From Discostella pseudostelligera (Eukaryota; Bacillariophyta; Thalassiosirophyceae; Thalassiosirales; Thalassiosiraceae), in assembly GCA_036940085.1 (NCBI GenBank), contig JALLBK010000517.1, positions 1-11,303 of the forward strand: a DNA stretch of 11,303 nucleotides. Reading direction: 5' to 3'. Made by a program: the position numbers and the translations under genes. This document shows, piece by piece, positions 1-7,908 of this stretch (position 1 is the first letter of the stretch; every line of letters starts with the position of its first letter). The notes beneath the pieces are model-generated. The model was not told the origin of the DNA, made no database searches, and saw only the letters and a program-made list of their open reading frames with translations.

Positions 1-194
1 TTGAGGAGAGTGGGAGATATTTGCGGTGATAGGTGATGGGTCAGTGGGGATGAATGTGTTGATTGTTGACCTGCACACTGCGGTGCGCAGCACACTTCCG
101 AACAAACCAGTCACTTCTACGTGGAATCACCGTACGTTATCGCTAATAAGGAGAGAGTAGATACCAATAGTAGATACTATAATCTTCTCAGATG

Positions 195-331
195 CTGCCT
201 CATCGTCTCTCCCACCACAAAAATACCCCGCACTGCCTCATCGTAGGTGGCCGGTATTGGCCGGTAATTGACAGATGCGTCCTTCCGTCGACGTCACATT
301 CGCTCTTCCCGCCAAAGAATGGTGGCCGGTA
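195..331. repeat. Cluster of short direct repeats
   Basis: The 12-mer CTGCCTCATCGT occurs at 195-206 and again at 233-244. The 8-mer GGCCGGTA occurs at 249-256, 259-266 and 324-331. The copies are exact and close together, in non-coding DNA. They could be transcription-factor sites or simple local duplications; the sequence does not decide between these. Confidence 0.5.
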
Positions 332-869
332 ACCAACAATATTGCCCGCAACCATGGCCATGGCCGCCACCGCTGTCCCCCTACGCAGCCCTTCCAACAC
401 CGCCCCGCCCATGAAAACACCCCCCCAGATAGCCAGTCACCCATACTTTGACATTACCGTGGTAGATTCTCAATATTCTGTCCAGTACTCCAGCGGCGCT
501 CCTCCTACGCCAGCAACGGCCATGGATAGCCAGGAGCTGCGATTGACGAGCGGGCGGCTACTACCATCGTGACCATGAGCAAATAATTGAGCGGACCGAA
601 TGCGGTGCTGGTGATGGTCCGACCGCAACCCCCGCCCCTCGCTTTCACAGCAAACAAAATCATAATTTGTCGGGAGTGCGACCATCATTAGGATCATCGC
701 TCTCGTCGCTCGCTCTCGTCACACTCCATCCACGTCTAATCCCTCCGATCAATCTGTCATTTGAATTTCTTTGCTCACACTCTTCCATTTCATTCATCAA
801 CTTGCTCTACCCGAAGTCATGATATCCATATCGTGCTTCACACCTCTCGATTAGTATTTAGTCGCCGGT

Positions 870-894
870 GGGGGGGGGGAGGGGCGAGGGAGGG
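870..894 (+). repeat. G-rich tract, G-quadruplex candidate
   Basis: A run of ten Gs at 870-879 is followed by GGGG (881-884), GGG (888-890) and GGG (892-894), with loops of 1-3 bases. This satisfies the usual four-run G-quadruplex pattern on the plus strand. It is in non-coding DNA. The ten-G homopolymer is also a place where sequencing length errors are likely. Confidence 0.6.
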
Positions 895-1554
895 TGGCGC
901 AAAAATCGAGGCGGTCATTGTTGGGTATCTAGATAGTAGATACAATACTGGGAAGGAGGTGAGAGAAGATGGTGAACAGCCACAAAAAGGATTATCCATC
1001 ACAAGCCACTCGTCGTCAAAAACAACAATCTACTATATGATTTCATGGCAATGTCGGAGACGTACAAAGGGCGAACATTGAACAATGTCGGATCTAGTAC
1101 CGGGTGTAATGGCGAGAGGTATGGTGGTGGATGAGGATATTCTCTCCATCCAGCAACCCGCGCCTCTCTCTTGCTCTTCGCCAACGTTTCTTTTTAGTTG
1201 GTGGTGCCTCTTGTGCCATGCATTCGATCGCCGCTATTACACAAAAAGTTGTGGTCATTCATTTTATCTCGATGGGTATCTAGGGGGAGAAGCTGAATGA
1301 CGCGACGAGAGTTAGTAGCGTCGGCTTCTTGATGGATTATTGATCATATACAATCTTGAGGTAATAATGTCGGCAAAATGAAGGGACGATGACATAATGT
1401 GATTATACCGACGTGAAGCAAGAAGTAAAGAGCACTGCCTCGCCTCTCTATCGCTGTAGTGACATATCACTTGGAATCCAACTCAACTTCGGCCACGATG
1501 CAGAATGAATTGCGAGAGATATCTATCGACGCAGAGACAACAACTAACAACATC

Positions 1555-1569
1555 ACTACTACTACTACT
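1555..1569 (+). repeat. (ACT)5 microsatellite
   Basis: Five uninterrupted ACT units lie about 105 bp beyond the stop codon of the minus-strand gene, probably in or near its 3' UTR. Triplet repeats of this kind recur across the window, inside genes as well. Confidence 0.75.
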
Positions 1570-1674
1570 TATACAACTAATGAGTAGTACACCAAAAACG
1601 ATTTCATTGCCAGGCAGTACAACTGTAATGCCGCTCCATTTGTGTAACAACTACTTATCATCGCCAGATCCTTC

Positions 1675-2865
1675 TTAAATCGAAAATAATCTCTTGGCAT
1701 TTTCCTGATAATAAGCAAAATGTTTGTTAGCCTCATCATCATCTCCAGCAAGGAGTTCAAGAAATCCCGCGATGCAACAACCATAATCTCTCATTTCATT
1801 TTCTTCCTCAGGATCAATGATGATGAAGTTCCTGTCGTCAGCACAGGAAGAGCTGTCGCTGGCGGTGCTGTCGCAGTCCGAAGATGCCTGCTCCCGTCGT
1901 TTGTTCTGCTGCTGGAGTTGATAGAACATGACCTTGAGCATGGCAACATCTTTGGACAGCGATTCGAGTAGCAGCGTGGTGGAATTCGGAGCATTGTCCT
2001 TGACAACTCTACTACTTTCATGGTCGTCTCGCATATCCAATAGGTCGTCGTCTTCTGCATGATGATGATGATGTAATGGCTTCTGCCCCAATGTTTTCGT
2101 TGCCGCATATTTTCGTCCTCGTCCAGGCCCGGGCCAACTTCTCCTCATTGTGTTTTTGTTGGTAATGCACTTATCAGTGCGAGATTCAGTGGTGCTCAAA
2201 GCTTGAGTCTGGATTCTTTTCTTCGCCATGAACCCCAAGGGTTTAGGAAGCTGCGCAGCAGGTGTAGTCAGAGAATGCATCGATTGCTTGGCCTTCATGT
2301 TGTTGGCTATATTTTGTCCTCTACTGCATTTGCTTGGCAGAGTAGATACAAGATGATACGGGTCAACTTCGACGACGACCGGGGTAATCTTCATCTGGTG
2401 ATTACCAAGCTGCTCCTTCTGAGCCGACCCATTATCAGGAATTTGAGGCGGTGGCTCCAAAAAGACGAGCTCTATTCCTTTATCGGAATCCTTAGCAACA
2501 ACGTCGCGGTGAAACGAGATGAACTCTTGATCCTTTTTAGGTCGGTCGCAGTCCTCATCATTTGATGCTGCTCCAGCGGATGATGACAATAAAGCGTTGT
2601 TGGTGTACTTCGGTGCTGCTACCTCCTTCTCCAAATACCCATTCTTTTGAGGTGATGAGGACGATGCTCGCTTCAAGCAGAGCTCCATTCCATCGTCTGA
2701 TCCTCGAGTAGCTAGCACATCCAGGTCATCTAGAACGTGAAGAAGCTGCATGATTTGTCCACTTGTTGTTGGTGTTGTTTCGTAAATACTAGGTTCGTGA
2801 CAATCGTTTTCTGTCGTCGTTTGATGGCTGATGGTGGAGCAATTATCTAATAATAATGAGATCAT
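1675..2865 (-). CDS. Unrecognised 396-aa protein, mostly disordered, with a coiled coil
   Basis: I do not recognise a family. The ATG at 2865 is the first after an in-frame TGA at 2889-2887, and the frame ends at TAA 1677-1675 without needing an intron. The protein has no signal peptide or membrane segment. Visible parts are: a short helix-like stretch at about residues 36-52; Ser/Asp-rich disordered sequence through 60-150; a basic Gly/Arg/Lys patch at about 240-262 (SWPGPGRGRK); a five-His run at 265-269 followed at once by an acidic patch; a Leu/Gln-rich probable coiled coil at 297-326; an Asp/Ser tract at 329-345; and an acidic, Cys-containing helix-like C-terminus at 360-395. The basic patch and coiled coil suggest a nuclear or cytoplasmic oligomerising protein, which is inference only. 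The reverse-strand frame within it (2203-2565) is a shadow. Confidence 0.72.
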   Translation of the reverse strand: MISLLLDNCSTISHQTTTENDCHEPSIYETTPTTSGQIMQLLHVLDDLDVLATRGSDDGMELCLKRASSSSPQKNGYLEKEVAAPKYTNNALLSSSAGAASNDEDCDRPKKDQEFISFHRDVVAKDSDKGIELVFLEPPPQIPDNGSAQKEQLGNHQMKITPVVVEVDPYHLVSTLPSKCSRGQNIANNMKAKQSMHSLTTPAAQLPKPLGFMAKKRIQTQALSTTESRTDKCITNKNTMRRSWPGPGRGRKYAATKTLGQKPLHHHHHAEDDDLLDMRDDHESSRVVKDNAPNSTTLLLESLSKDVAMLKVMFYQLQQQNKRREQASSDCDSTASDSSSCADDRNFIIIDPEEENEMRDYGCCIAGFLELLAGDDDEANKHFAYYQENAKRLFSI

Positions 2866-2953
2866 CGATGGTAGAAATCCAGACGGTCACGGGCTAGCTC
2901 CGAAACACTTCGAGCTGAGACGCTGATGAGGATATTAATATTATGAATTCCAT

Positions 2954-2972
2954 CCTTCGCGCACCGCGAAGG
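2954..2972. other. Perfect GC-rich hairpin near the first gene's start
   Basis: CCTTCGCG and CGCGAAGG form a perfect 8-bp inverted repeat around a 3-base spacer. It sits about 90 bp upstream of the ATG at 2865, so it probably falls in the 5' UTR or core promoter of the minus-strand gene. It could form an RNA hairpin in the leader or act as a dyad protein-binding site. Confidence 0.55.
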
Positions 2973-3185
2973 GCACAGCGCAAAGCCTAACGGGCATACG
3001 ATAGCACTAAATACGAAACGAGAGAGACCTCGAAGTGAGATTTTGCGTTGGATTTCCTCTGGGGAAAGTATGCGCAATTATGAATAAGATACGTGTCCTA
3101 TCAATTTTTGCGACATTTTGTACGGTACGATAAAACCACCACTCTCTCTCTGGTATGAGGTGCTGAGGTAGAGATACTGGTAGAT

Positions 3186-3245
3186 CTCCTACCCTTACTC
3201 CTACCGTATCTACCTATCTACGATACTCCTCCTTTTTCTCCTACC
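3186..3245 (+). repeat. Pyrimidine-rich block with three CTCCTACC copies
   Basis: Exact copies of CTCCTACC lie at 3186-3193, 3198-3205 and 3238-3245 within a CT-rich stretch of the divergent intergenic region. One GTATCTAC word (3206-3213) sits between the second and third. A promoter role is possible but unproven. Confidence 0.45.
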
Positions 3246-3995
3246 ACCAGTCACATCGACGGACAGACAAGAGAGACACAGTTTCTGTCCATCGTCCGTA
3301 CCGGTACATTCCTACATACTGGGAATCTACTACAATGACATACCAATTCCGATACATGTCGAATTCATTGCATGGTGAACGGATATTTTTGAATGTGGGA
3401 AATATACGTTGTAATGAAATTTAGATCTATATTTCATGCAGCACCGACAATTTACTGACATTTGATTCTTTTTGTGATTATGCGGAAATCATTCCCAATT
3501 TCAATATTACTTACTTCGAGAAGGTGCAAATTTTCACATCTACACCTACACTCCAGAGCTTGATGGCCCTCCCTCCAAAATCACATCATCACCATCAACA
3601 TCGTCCATCCAACATGCATCACCAACCATGCTGCCACGGAACGAAGTTGGACAAACAAGCCCTGAACTTCCGTTTGGGCATGCAAGAGTGGCCGACCATC
3701 AACTGAAAGATGACGACGATGAAGACAATGATAGGCATGAAAGTTATCTCGAACCACCAAGAGAGAAATCAGCACCCAAAGCCGCGAAATACACAAACCA
3801 ACACTTGCTGCCGATGGTGCTGCTAATTCACTCTCCCCCATCATCTGCCCCAATACGGTATAACGTCGTTCTTAGAGAGTGTGCGTGTGCGTGAGAGTTA
3901 TTTTCGAAGCTCTGGCAATGTTGGAGGTATTAGAATTCATTCATTGACGGCTCTCAATATCATTATCATCATCGGCTTAAAAATATTTTATCATT

Positions 3996-6900
3996 ATGAC
4001 GACCACCGCCGGCGCAGCATCAACACCCTCCTCCGCCCTCCTCTTTCAATCGACCAATCCCGGCACAGCGCTGGGAGGACGACAACAACGATCTAGCACG
4101 CACGACGACATCAATAAAATCAATACCAAGGCGTCTTCAACCACTGTTGTTGTTGCTGCTGGGATGCTTTCATCACCATCATCACCGCCACCATCCTCCT
4201 CCTCAAGTCCACGTCTATTCAAAAGTGATGCGGCGAATAATTACTACAATGCCATGAGGATGAAGCATGCTATGAAGAATGCCAACAGCAATAATAACAG
4301 TAACATGCTGGACCAGATCGATGCTCCCTCGAATACTAATACTGTTGTTGCTGCTGGGCTTGGTAACAAGGAGAAGGGAATTCACCCGGGAGAACCCAAA
4401 AAGACTACTTTTGCAACTACTACTACTGCTGGTGCTGCTGGTTGTGCAACAACACTGCAGAAGAATGATGCTCTTGCACTGTCTACCTCCCCAGGAGGAG
4501 GAGTAGTAATACCTCCAATTACATCGTTTGACTGGTCTTGTGCTGGAGGCGATCATCGGGACATACTGTCGGCAACATCATCCATTACGCATTGTGATAG
4601 CTTTCATCAGACCGATTCGTTTTGCAGTATTGCTACCGAAGAAGTTACTGCTGCTGCTGCAGCGGCTGCTACCACTGCTACTTCAGCCGTGAACGGCTCG
4701 AAGGATGACACGAGAGATAGCGAACGGAACAGTGATGATCCACCAATTGCCGAATATCCCTCACCGGTATGTATCAGTCCTGACGACAGTATTACAAAGT
4801 ATTATGGTTCATGCAGTGTTCATGAAGTCTCAGTAGTTGTGCCCAAGGAGCTTAAACTTGACGTCATCGACGAAGGATGTTTCGAGAACGGTGGTAGTAG
4901 TAGTAATAATTCAAACAAGGAGGTGGATGGATCGGTTGAACAGGATTTACAGTCCTATCAAGCCATGTCGTCATCGTCGACCATGATGTCCAAAATGAAG
5001 GATACTTCTTCCAATGCCGGCGAGGTCGGTACTAGCAGCAGTGGTAGATCTGCGACGAATGCTGAAAATACACCACGAGATGAAATTTCACTTGCACTTA
5101 ATGTCGTGGATGCGTTGAGTGTTATCGGACCGGTATCGAAATCACCACCTCCTGTCGAGAAGAGTAACAGTGTTAGTCCAACCATGAAATTGAGGAGTGT
5201 TCGGTCCATGAGTCCTTCGTTGTTCAAGAAAAAGAAGAAATTGACGAATGATGATGGGAAAGGTGAGAAGATTACATCATCGACAACGACGACGTCGTCG
5301 GCGGCGACGACGAAGAGCATAGTACCACTACCGCCGGCTAGCAAGAATGTTAGTACTGCGAAGCCGTCTACTTCAACAGCACCACGTGCATGCAAAATTA
5401 CCGTACGCTCGGCCCGATCAATGAGCCCATCCTTCTCCACTACTTCTTCGGAACAACATAAAAAGGAGGAGGAAAAGGAGGAGAAGGAGAGAAAGAATCC
5501 AAGGGACAGTACAGGATCCGATGACTCTACTGCTGCATCTACCGTCAGTGCTGGAACCGACCCGGCCGAAGTTCCGAGGGAAGATGAGCGTATCGATTCA
5601 TCAGTATCATCAGCGATTGAGAAGAGAGTAACAAACGAAAAGAAGCAGGTGGAAGCGAAAGGGACTAAGCGAGCATTGCCTCCTCTGATTCCGTCACGAG
5701 CAATTGCAGTGATTGATCCGCCACGTCAGCCGAAGCAGATCATCACTTCGTCGGACGATGATGGGAGTGTGGAATGTTCTGTGAAGGTAGTGAGTGACGA
5801 CAAAGAACCTGCGGTTGCAAGTCTCACCAACGGTGGTAATGAACTCCAGATTGTCGAGAACGAATCAGCGCATTTCATTAGCGAAACGATATCTGATGAT
5901 CATAGTACCGCCGAATCGTCTCTGTTCAACGACTTGGAAGCGGAAGTGGCAACGCCCAGGGCGGGTAATGTCCAACAACCAACTAAACTGGTGATAAAAG
6001 GTAGGAAGGAACGTGCTTTAGAAAAGTTGGCAAGGCGTCAACCAAAGGTGGTAGTATCATCTGTGAAAGGGAAAGACACGGAGGAGAAGTCTGCAACAGC
6101 ATACGATGGTATTCATTCTTCGACATCCGAGGAAAAATCCAACATTACTAGCTCAAGCAACGCTAGTGATACGAATAGGAAGAAAGAGAGGCTACAGATA
6201 ATCATGAATTATCGTAAGAAGGCCTCTCCGGCTCCGGAAAGGAAAGTGCCTCAAAAGACTCTTGACGCGTGGCTGGTTCCCAGGGAGAAGAAGGAGGTGG
6301 AGAAAGTCAATGAAACTACGGTCGAGACTTCGAATGCCGAGATGAACGTGAAAACGGAAAGTATCTCTAAGCGTGATCAGATGGAAGTGGTCGTTATGGA
6401 TGGATCACACTATTCAAAGCAAAAGAATGTAGAGAACGTGCAGAATGAAAGCCAATCGAAGCGTACTGTGCAGGAAGCGTTCGTGGCGGCTGAATCAGAC
6501 CGTTCAAAGAAAATGAAGGAGCAAAAGAAAGAGAGAAGTCAGGCTAGGACTTCGAAGCATGCGGAGATGAAGATGAAGAAGACGGCTTTCGTTGAAGGAA
6601 GTGAGTTGACGACAAGGCTAAGAATGCAGCAGCAGCAACAGTATTCGAAGCCCATTGCACAGAGTCGAGACTTTTCGGCACCTATTACACGAATCGATGT
6701 GCTTCAAACCGCGTATTCCACTGACACTGGCATATCTTTGCCGCCCGAATTGTTGAATGGGAAGAAAGTCAGAATTTGGCACGAGAGTGAAACTTTTGAT
6801 GAAGGAGCGAGCAAGGAAGAAAACGTGGAGGCATTGGCGGACGTGTTCATGACGTGCGGAAAGCCAAAAATTGGTGATGATGACATGTTCACTTACGACA

Positions 6901-7406
6901 TCATGAACACTGAAATTAATTCAATTATCGATGAGAGGAAAGCATGGTGTTCAAATAATGACGACGAGAGTATGGATACCAAAGAACATGTGAGTATGTG
7001 CGGGGTTGACACGCATCAATTGAAGAAAGACATTCTCTTTGAGGTCAATGAGGCCGTGCGCGAAGTTGAGGGTGGGTTACGACGATCCATGAGGAACCTA
7101 TTCCTTACATGTGACATTACCCAGAGCGGTGGGGTAGAAGCTGTGACGTCTAATGTCGCAAATACAAACGATCAGATCTTTGGACGTGCGCCGATGCCAA
7201 CTAAGCGGGCTCAACCTGTCTCTCATGGAAAGGATGCCAATCAAACAGTTAAGAAAAGTACTTTGATTCTTGATAGTGAAGTTGCTGCCAGAATGAATGT
7301 GTCCCCAAAGAAGACAGGAAAGAAAAATGGAGAGCCTATTACAGCCGATGAGAAGCGTAACATGTATGTGGCGAAATTGCGGGCGGTGGCTTTGAAGCAT
7401 ATGTGA
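3996..7406 (+). CDS. Unrecognised 1136-aa low-complexity protein, probably nuclear
   Basis: A single uninterrupted frame runs from ATG 3996 to TGA 7406. An in-frame TAA at 3978-3980 supports this start. I recognise no catalytic domain. Residues 1-350 are Ser/Thr/Ala/Asn-rich, with a seven-Ala run at 219-225 and repeated VVAAG and TTTAGAA words. Two related motifs, SVRSMSPS (401-408, followed by five Lys) and SARSMSPS (472-479), look like proline-directed phosphosites. A Lys/Glu tract lies at 488-500. QKTLDAWL (753-760) resembles a PCNA-binding PIP box with Trp-Leu in place of the aromatic pair. A second Lys-rich region spans 837-862, and five Gln lie at 878-882. The C-terminal 240 residues are less repetitive and may hold a folded segment around 890-1040. 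There is no signal peptide or membrane segment. A nuclear, chromatin- or replication-linked scaffold is a guess from the basic tracts and PIP-like motif. Confidence 0.8.
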   Translation: MTTTAGAASTPSSALLFQSTNPGTALGGRQQRSSTHDDINKINTKASSTTVVVAAGMLSSPSSPPPSSSSSPRLFKSDAANNYYNAMRMKHAMKNANSNNNSNMLDQIDAPSNTNTVVAAGLGNKEKGIHPGEPKKTTFATTTTAGAAGCATTLQKNDALALSTSPGGGVVIPPITSFDWSCAGGDHRDILSATSSITHCDSFHQTDSFCSIATEEVTAAAAAAATTATSAVNGSKDDTRDSERNSDDPPIAEYPSPVCISPDDSITKYYGSCSVHEVSVVVPKELKLDVIDEGCFENGGSSSNNSNKEVDGSVEQDLQSYQAMSSSSTMMSKMKDTSSNAGEVGTSSSGRSATNAENTPRDEISLALNVVDALSVIGPVSKSPPPVEKSNSVSPTMKLRSVRSMSPSLFKKKKKLTNDDGKGEKITSSTTTTSSAATTKSIVPLPPASKNVSTAKPSTSTAPRACKITVRSARSMSPSFSTTSSEQHKKEEEKEEKERKNPRDSTGSDDSTAASTVSAGTDPAEVPREDERIDSSVSSAIEKRVTNEKKQVEAKGTKRALPPLIPSRAIAVIDPPRQPKQIITSSDDDGSVECSVKVVSDDKEPAVASLTNGGNELQIVENESAHFISETISDDHSTAESSLFNDLEAEVATPRAGNVQQPTKLVIKGRKERALEKLARRQPKVVVSSVKGKDTEEKSATAYDGIHSSTSEEKSNITSSSNASDTNRKKERLQIIMNYRKKASPAPERKVPQKTLDAWLVPREKKEVEKVNETTVETSNAEMNVKTESISKRDQMEVVVMDGSHYSKQKNVENVQNESQSKRTVQEAFVAAESDRSKKMKEQKKERSQARTSKHAEMKMKKTAFVEGSELTTRLRMQQQQQYSKPIAQSRDFSAPITRIDVLQTAYSTDTGISLPPELLNGKKVRIWHESETFDEGASKEENVEALADVFMTCGKPKIGDDDMFTYDIMNTEINSIIDERKAWCSNNDDESMDTKEHVSMCGVDTHQLKKDILFEVNEAVREVEGGLRRSMRNLFLTCDITQSGGVEAVTSNVANTNDQIFGRAPMPTKRAQPVSHGKDANQTVKKSTLILDSEVAARMNVSPKKTGKKNGEPITADEKRNMYVAKLRAVALKHM

Positions 7407-7515
7407 TTTTCTACCTCCTCTGGAGTTGACAGAACATGTTGTTATTTGTTCAAGAATGAGCGGCGCCTGTTGAGTGTATAGAAGCCGAGTCCAGTGGTTT
7501 TCATGAAGTTCCGTG

Positions 7516-7545
7516 GCTGCAGTTGATCGAATCGATCGTTGCAGC
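7516..7545. other. Imperfect palindrome in 3' UTR or intergenic DNA
   Basis: Outer arms GCTGCA (7516-7521) and TGCAGC (7540-7545) pair perfectly. Inner arms GATCGA (7525-7530) and TCGATC (7532-7537) also pair, separated by one base. The two stems are divided by a small 3-versus-2-base internal loop. It lies 110-140 bp past the stop of the 1136-aa gene, so it could form a 3' UTR stem-loop or a protein-binding dyad. Confidence 0.5.
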
Positions 7546-7764
7546 TGCTGTGGAAATGGTCAAAAATTAGTAACTTCTTGAGTAAAGAGAGTCGAGTAAT
7601 AACACCCATTCACTGTAATGAGTGGATGATAAGATCGGCAGAACTTTATTCGATCTCTATTCTATATCTCTTATTTGTTGCCGGTTCGTTGAATTCGCAC
7701 TTGTTAATCAGCTCTATGACATGCTTACACAACGCATCCTCTGCCTCACATAATGGCGACATGA

Positions 7765-7770
7765 TTTATT
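7765..7770 (-). terminator. Possible AATAAA polyadenylation signal for the CAP gene
   Basis: A canonical AATAAA reads on the minus strand about 140 bp downstream of the CAP gene stop codon, a plausible 3' UTR distance. A 6-mer can occur by chance, and algal polyadenylation signals are often less conserved, so this is weak. Confidence 0.3.
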
Positions 7771-7908
7771 TGTGAGTTGATGCCCTGGCACTGGCAGTAT
7801 TCATTGCAGTCGAGAAGCATTGCGGAACAAAAGCATAGAATATGCAAGATAATATGTGCAATGACGAGCATCACCGTTGATTGCCCAGAAGCTTGAGCGA
7901 CACAAAAT

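Larger units (their letters stand above)
1..1674. other. Non-coding region left of the first gene
   Basis: No convincing gene is visible in this stretch. Open frames here are short (60-106 codons), overlap on both strands, and several begin at TTG rather than ATG. None shows a recognisable domain apart from a weak RING-like fragment near 1205-1258 (see findings). The region contains short repeated words (CTGCCTCATCGT, GGCCGGTA, GTAGATAC, GGGTATCTAG), a G-rich run and a small ACT microsatellite. It lies 3' of the minus-strand gene ending at 1675, so it may hold that gene's 3' UTR and the regulatory DNA of a gene beyond the left edge. Confidence 0.6.
2866..3995. promoter_or_regulatory. Divergent intergenic region, presumed bidirectional promoter
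   Basis: This 1.13-kb stretch separates a minus-strand gene (start 2865) from a plus-strand gene (start 3996), so both promoters and 5' UTRs should lie here. I see no clear TATA box at a fixed distance. The last 20 bases before 3996 are AT-rich (TAAAAATATTTTATC). Contents include a GC-rich hairpin at 2954-2972, a pyrimidine-rich block with three CTCCTACC copies at 3186-3245, and the perfect 10-bp palindrome GTACCGGTAC at 3298-3307. Short open frames between 3524 and 3894 overlap on both strands and have no recognisable content. The promoter role follows from gene orientation only. Confidence 0.5.
7407..7908. other. Convergent 3' intergenic region
   Basis: About 500 bp separates the stop codons of two convergent genes (TGA at 7406 on plus, TGA at 7909 on minus). 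It should contain both 3' UTRs and polyadenylation sites. The only ORF of note (7539-7775) begins at TTG and has no recognisable domain. An imperfect hairpin lies at 7516-7545, and an AATAAA occurs on the minus strand at 7770-7765. Confidence 0.55.

Noticed and set aside
761..1081. 106-codon plus-strand frame
   Set aside because: It starts at TTG, runs through the G-rich tract as a Gly run, and has no domain; chance frame.
2203..2565. 120-codon plus-strand frame
   Set aside because: It lies wholly inside the 396-aa minus-strand gene, with no recognisable domain.
2862..3077. 71-codon minus-strand frame ending in an ATGA overlap with the 396-aa gene start, looking like a uORF
   Set aside because: It begins at TTG and contains no ATG, so it is not a normal eukaryotic uORF. 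No domain is recognisable.
3524..3894. Overlapping frames on both strands in the divergent intergenic region
   Set aside because: They conflict with each other, are under 91 codons, and show only low-complexity His/Asp runs from triplet-like sequence.
4859..4866. Second TGACGTCA (CRE) copy
   Set aside because: It lies inside coding sequence of the 1136-aa gene (Leu-Asp-Val-Ile) and is most simply a coding coincidence.
4958..5440. 160-codon minus-strand frame inside the 1136-aa gene
   Set aside because: Antisense shadow of a Ser/Thr/Asp-rich coding region; the Val/Asp/Leu runs are reverse readings of triplet repeats.
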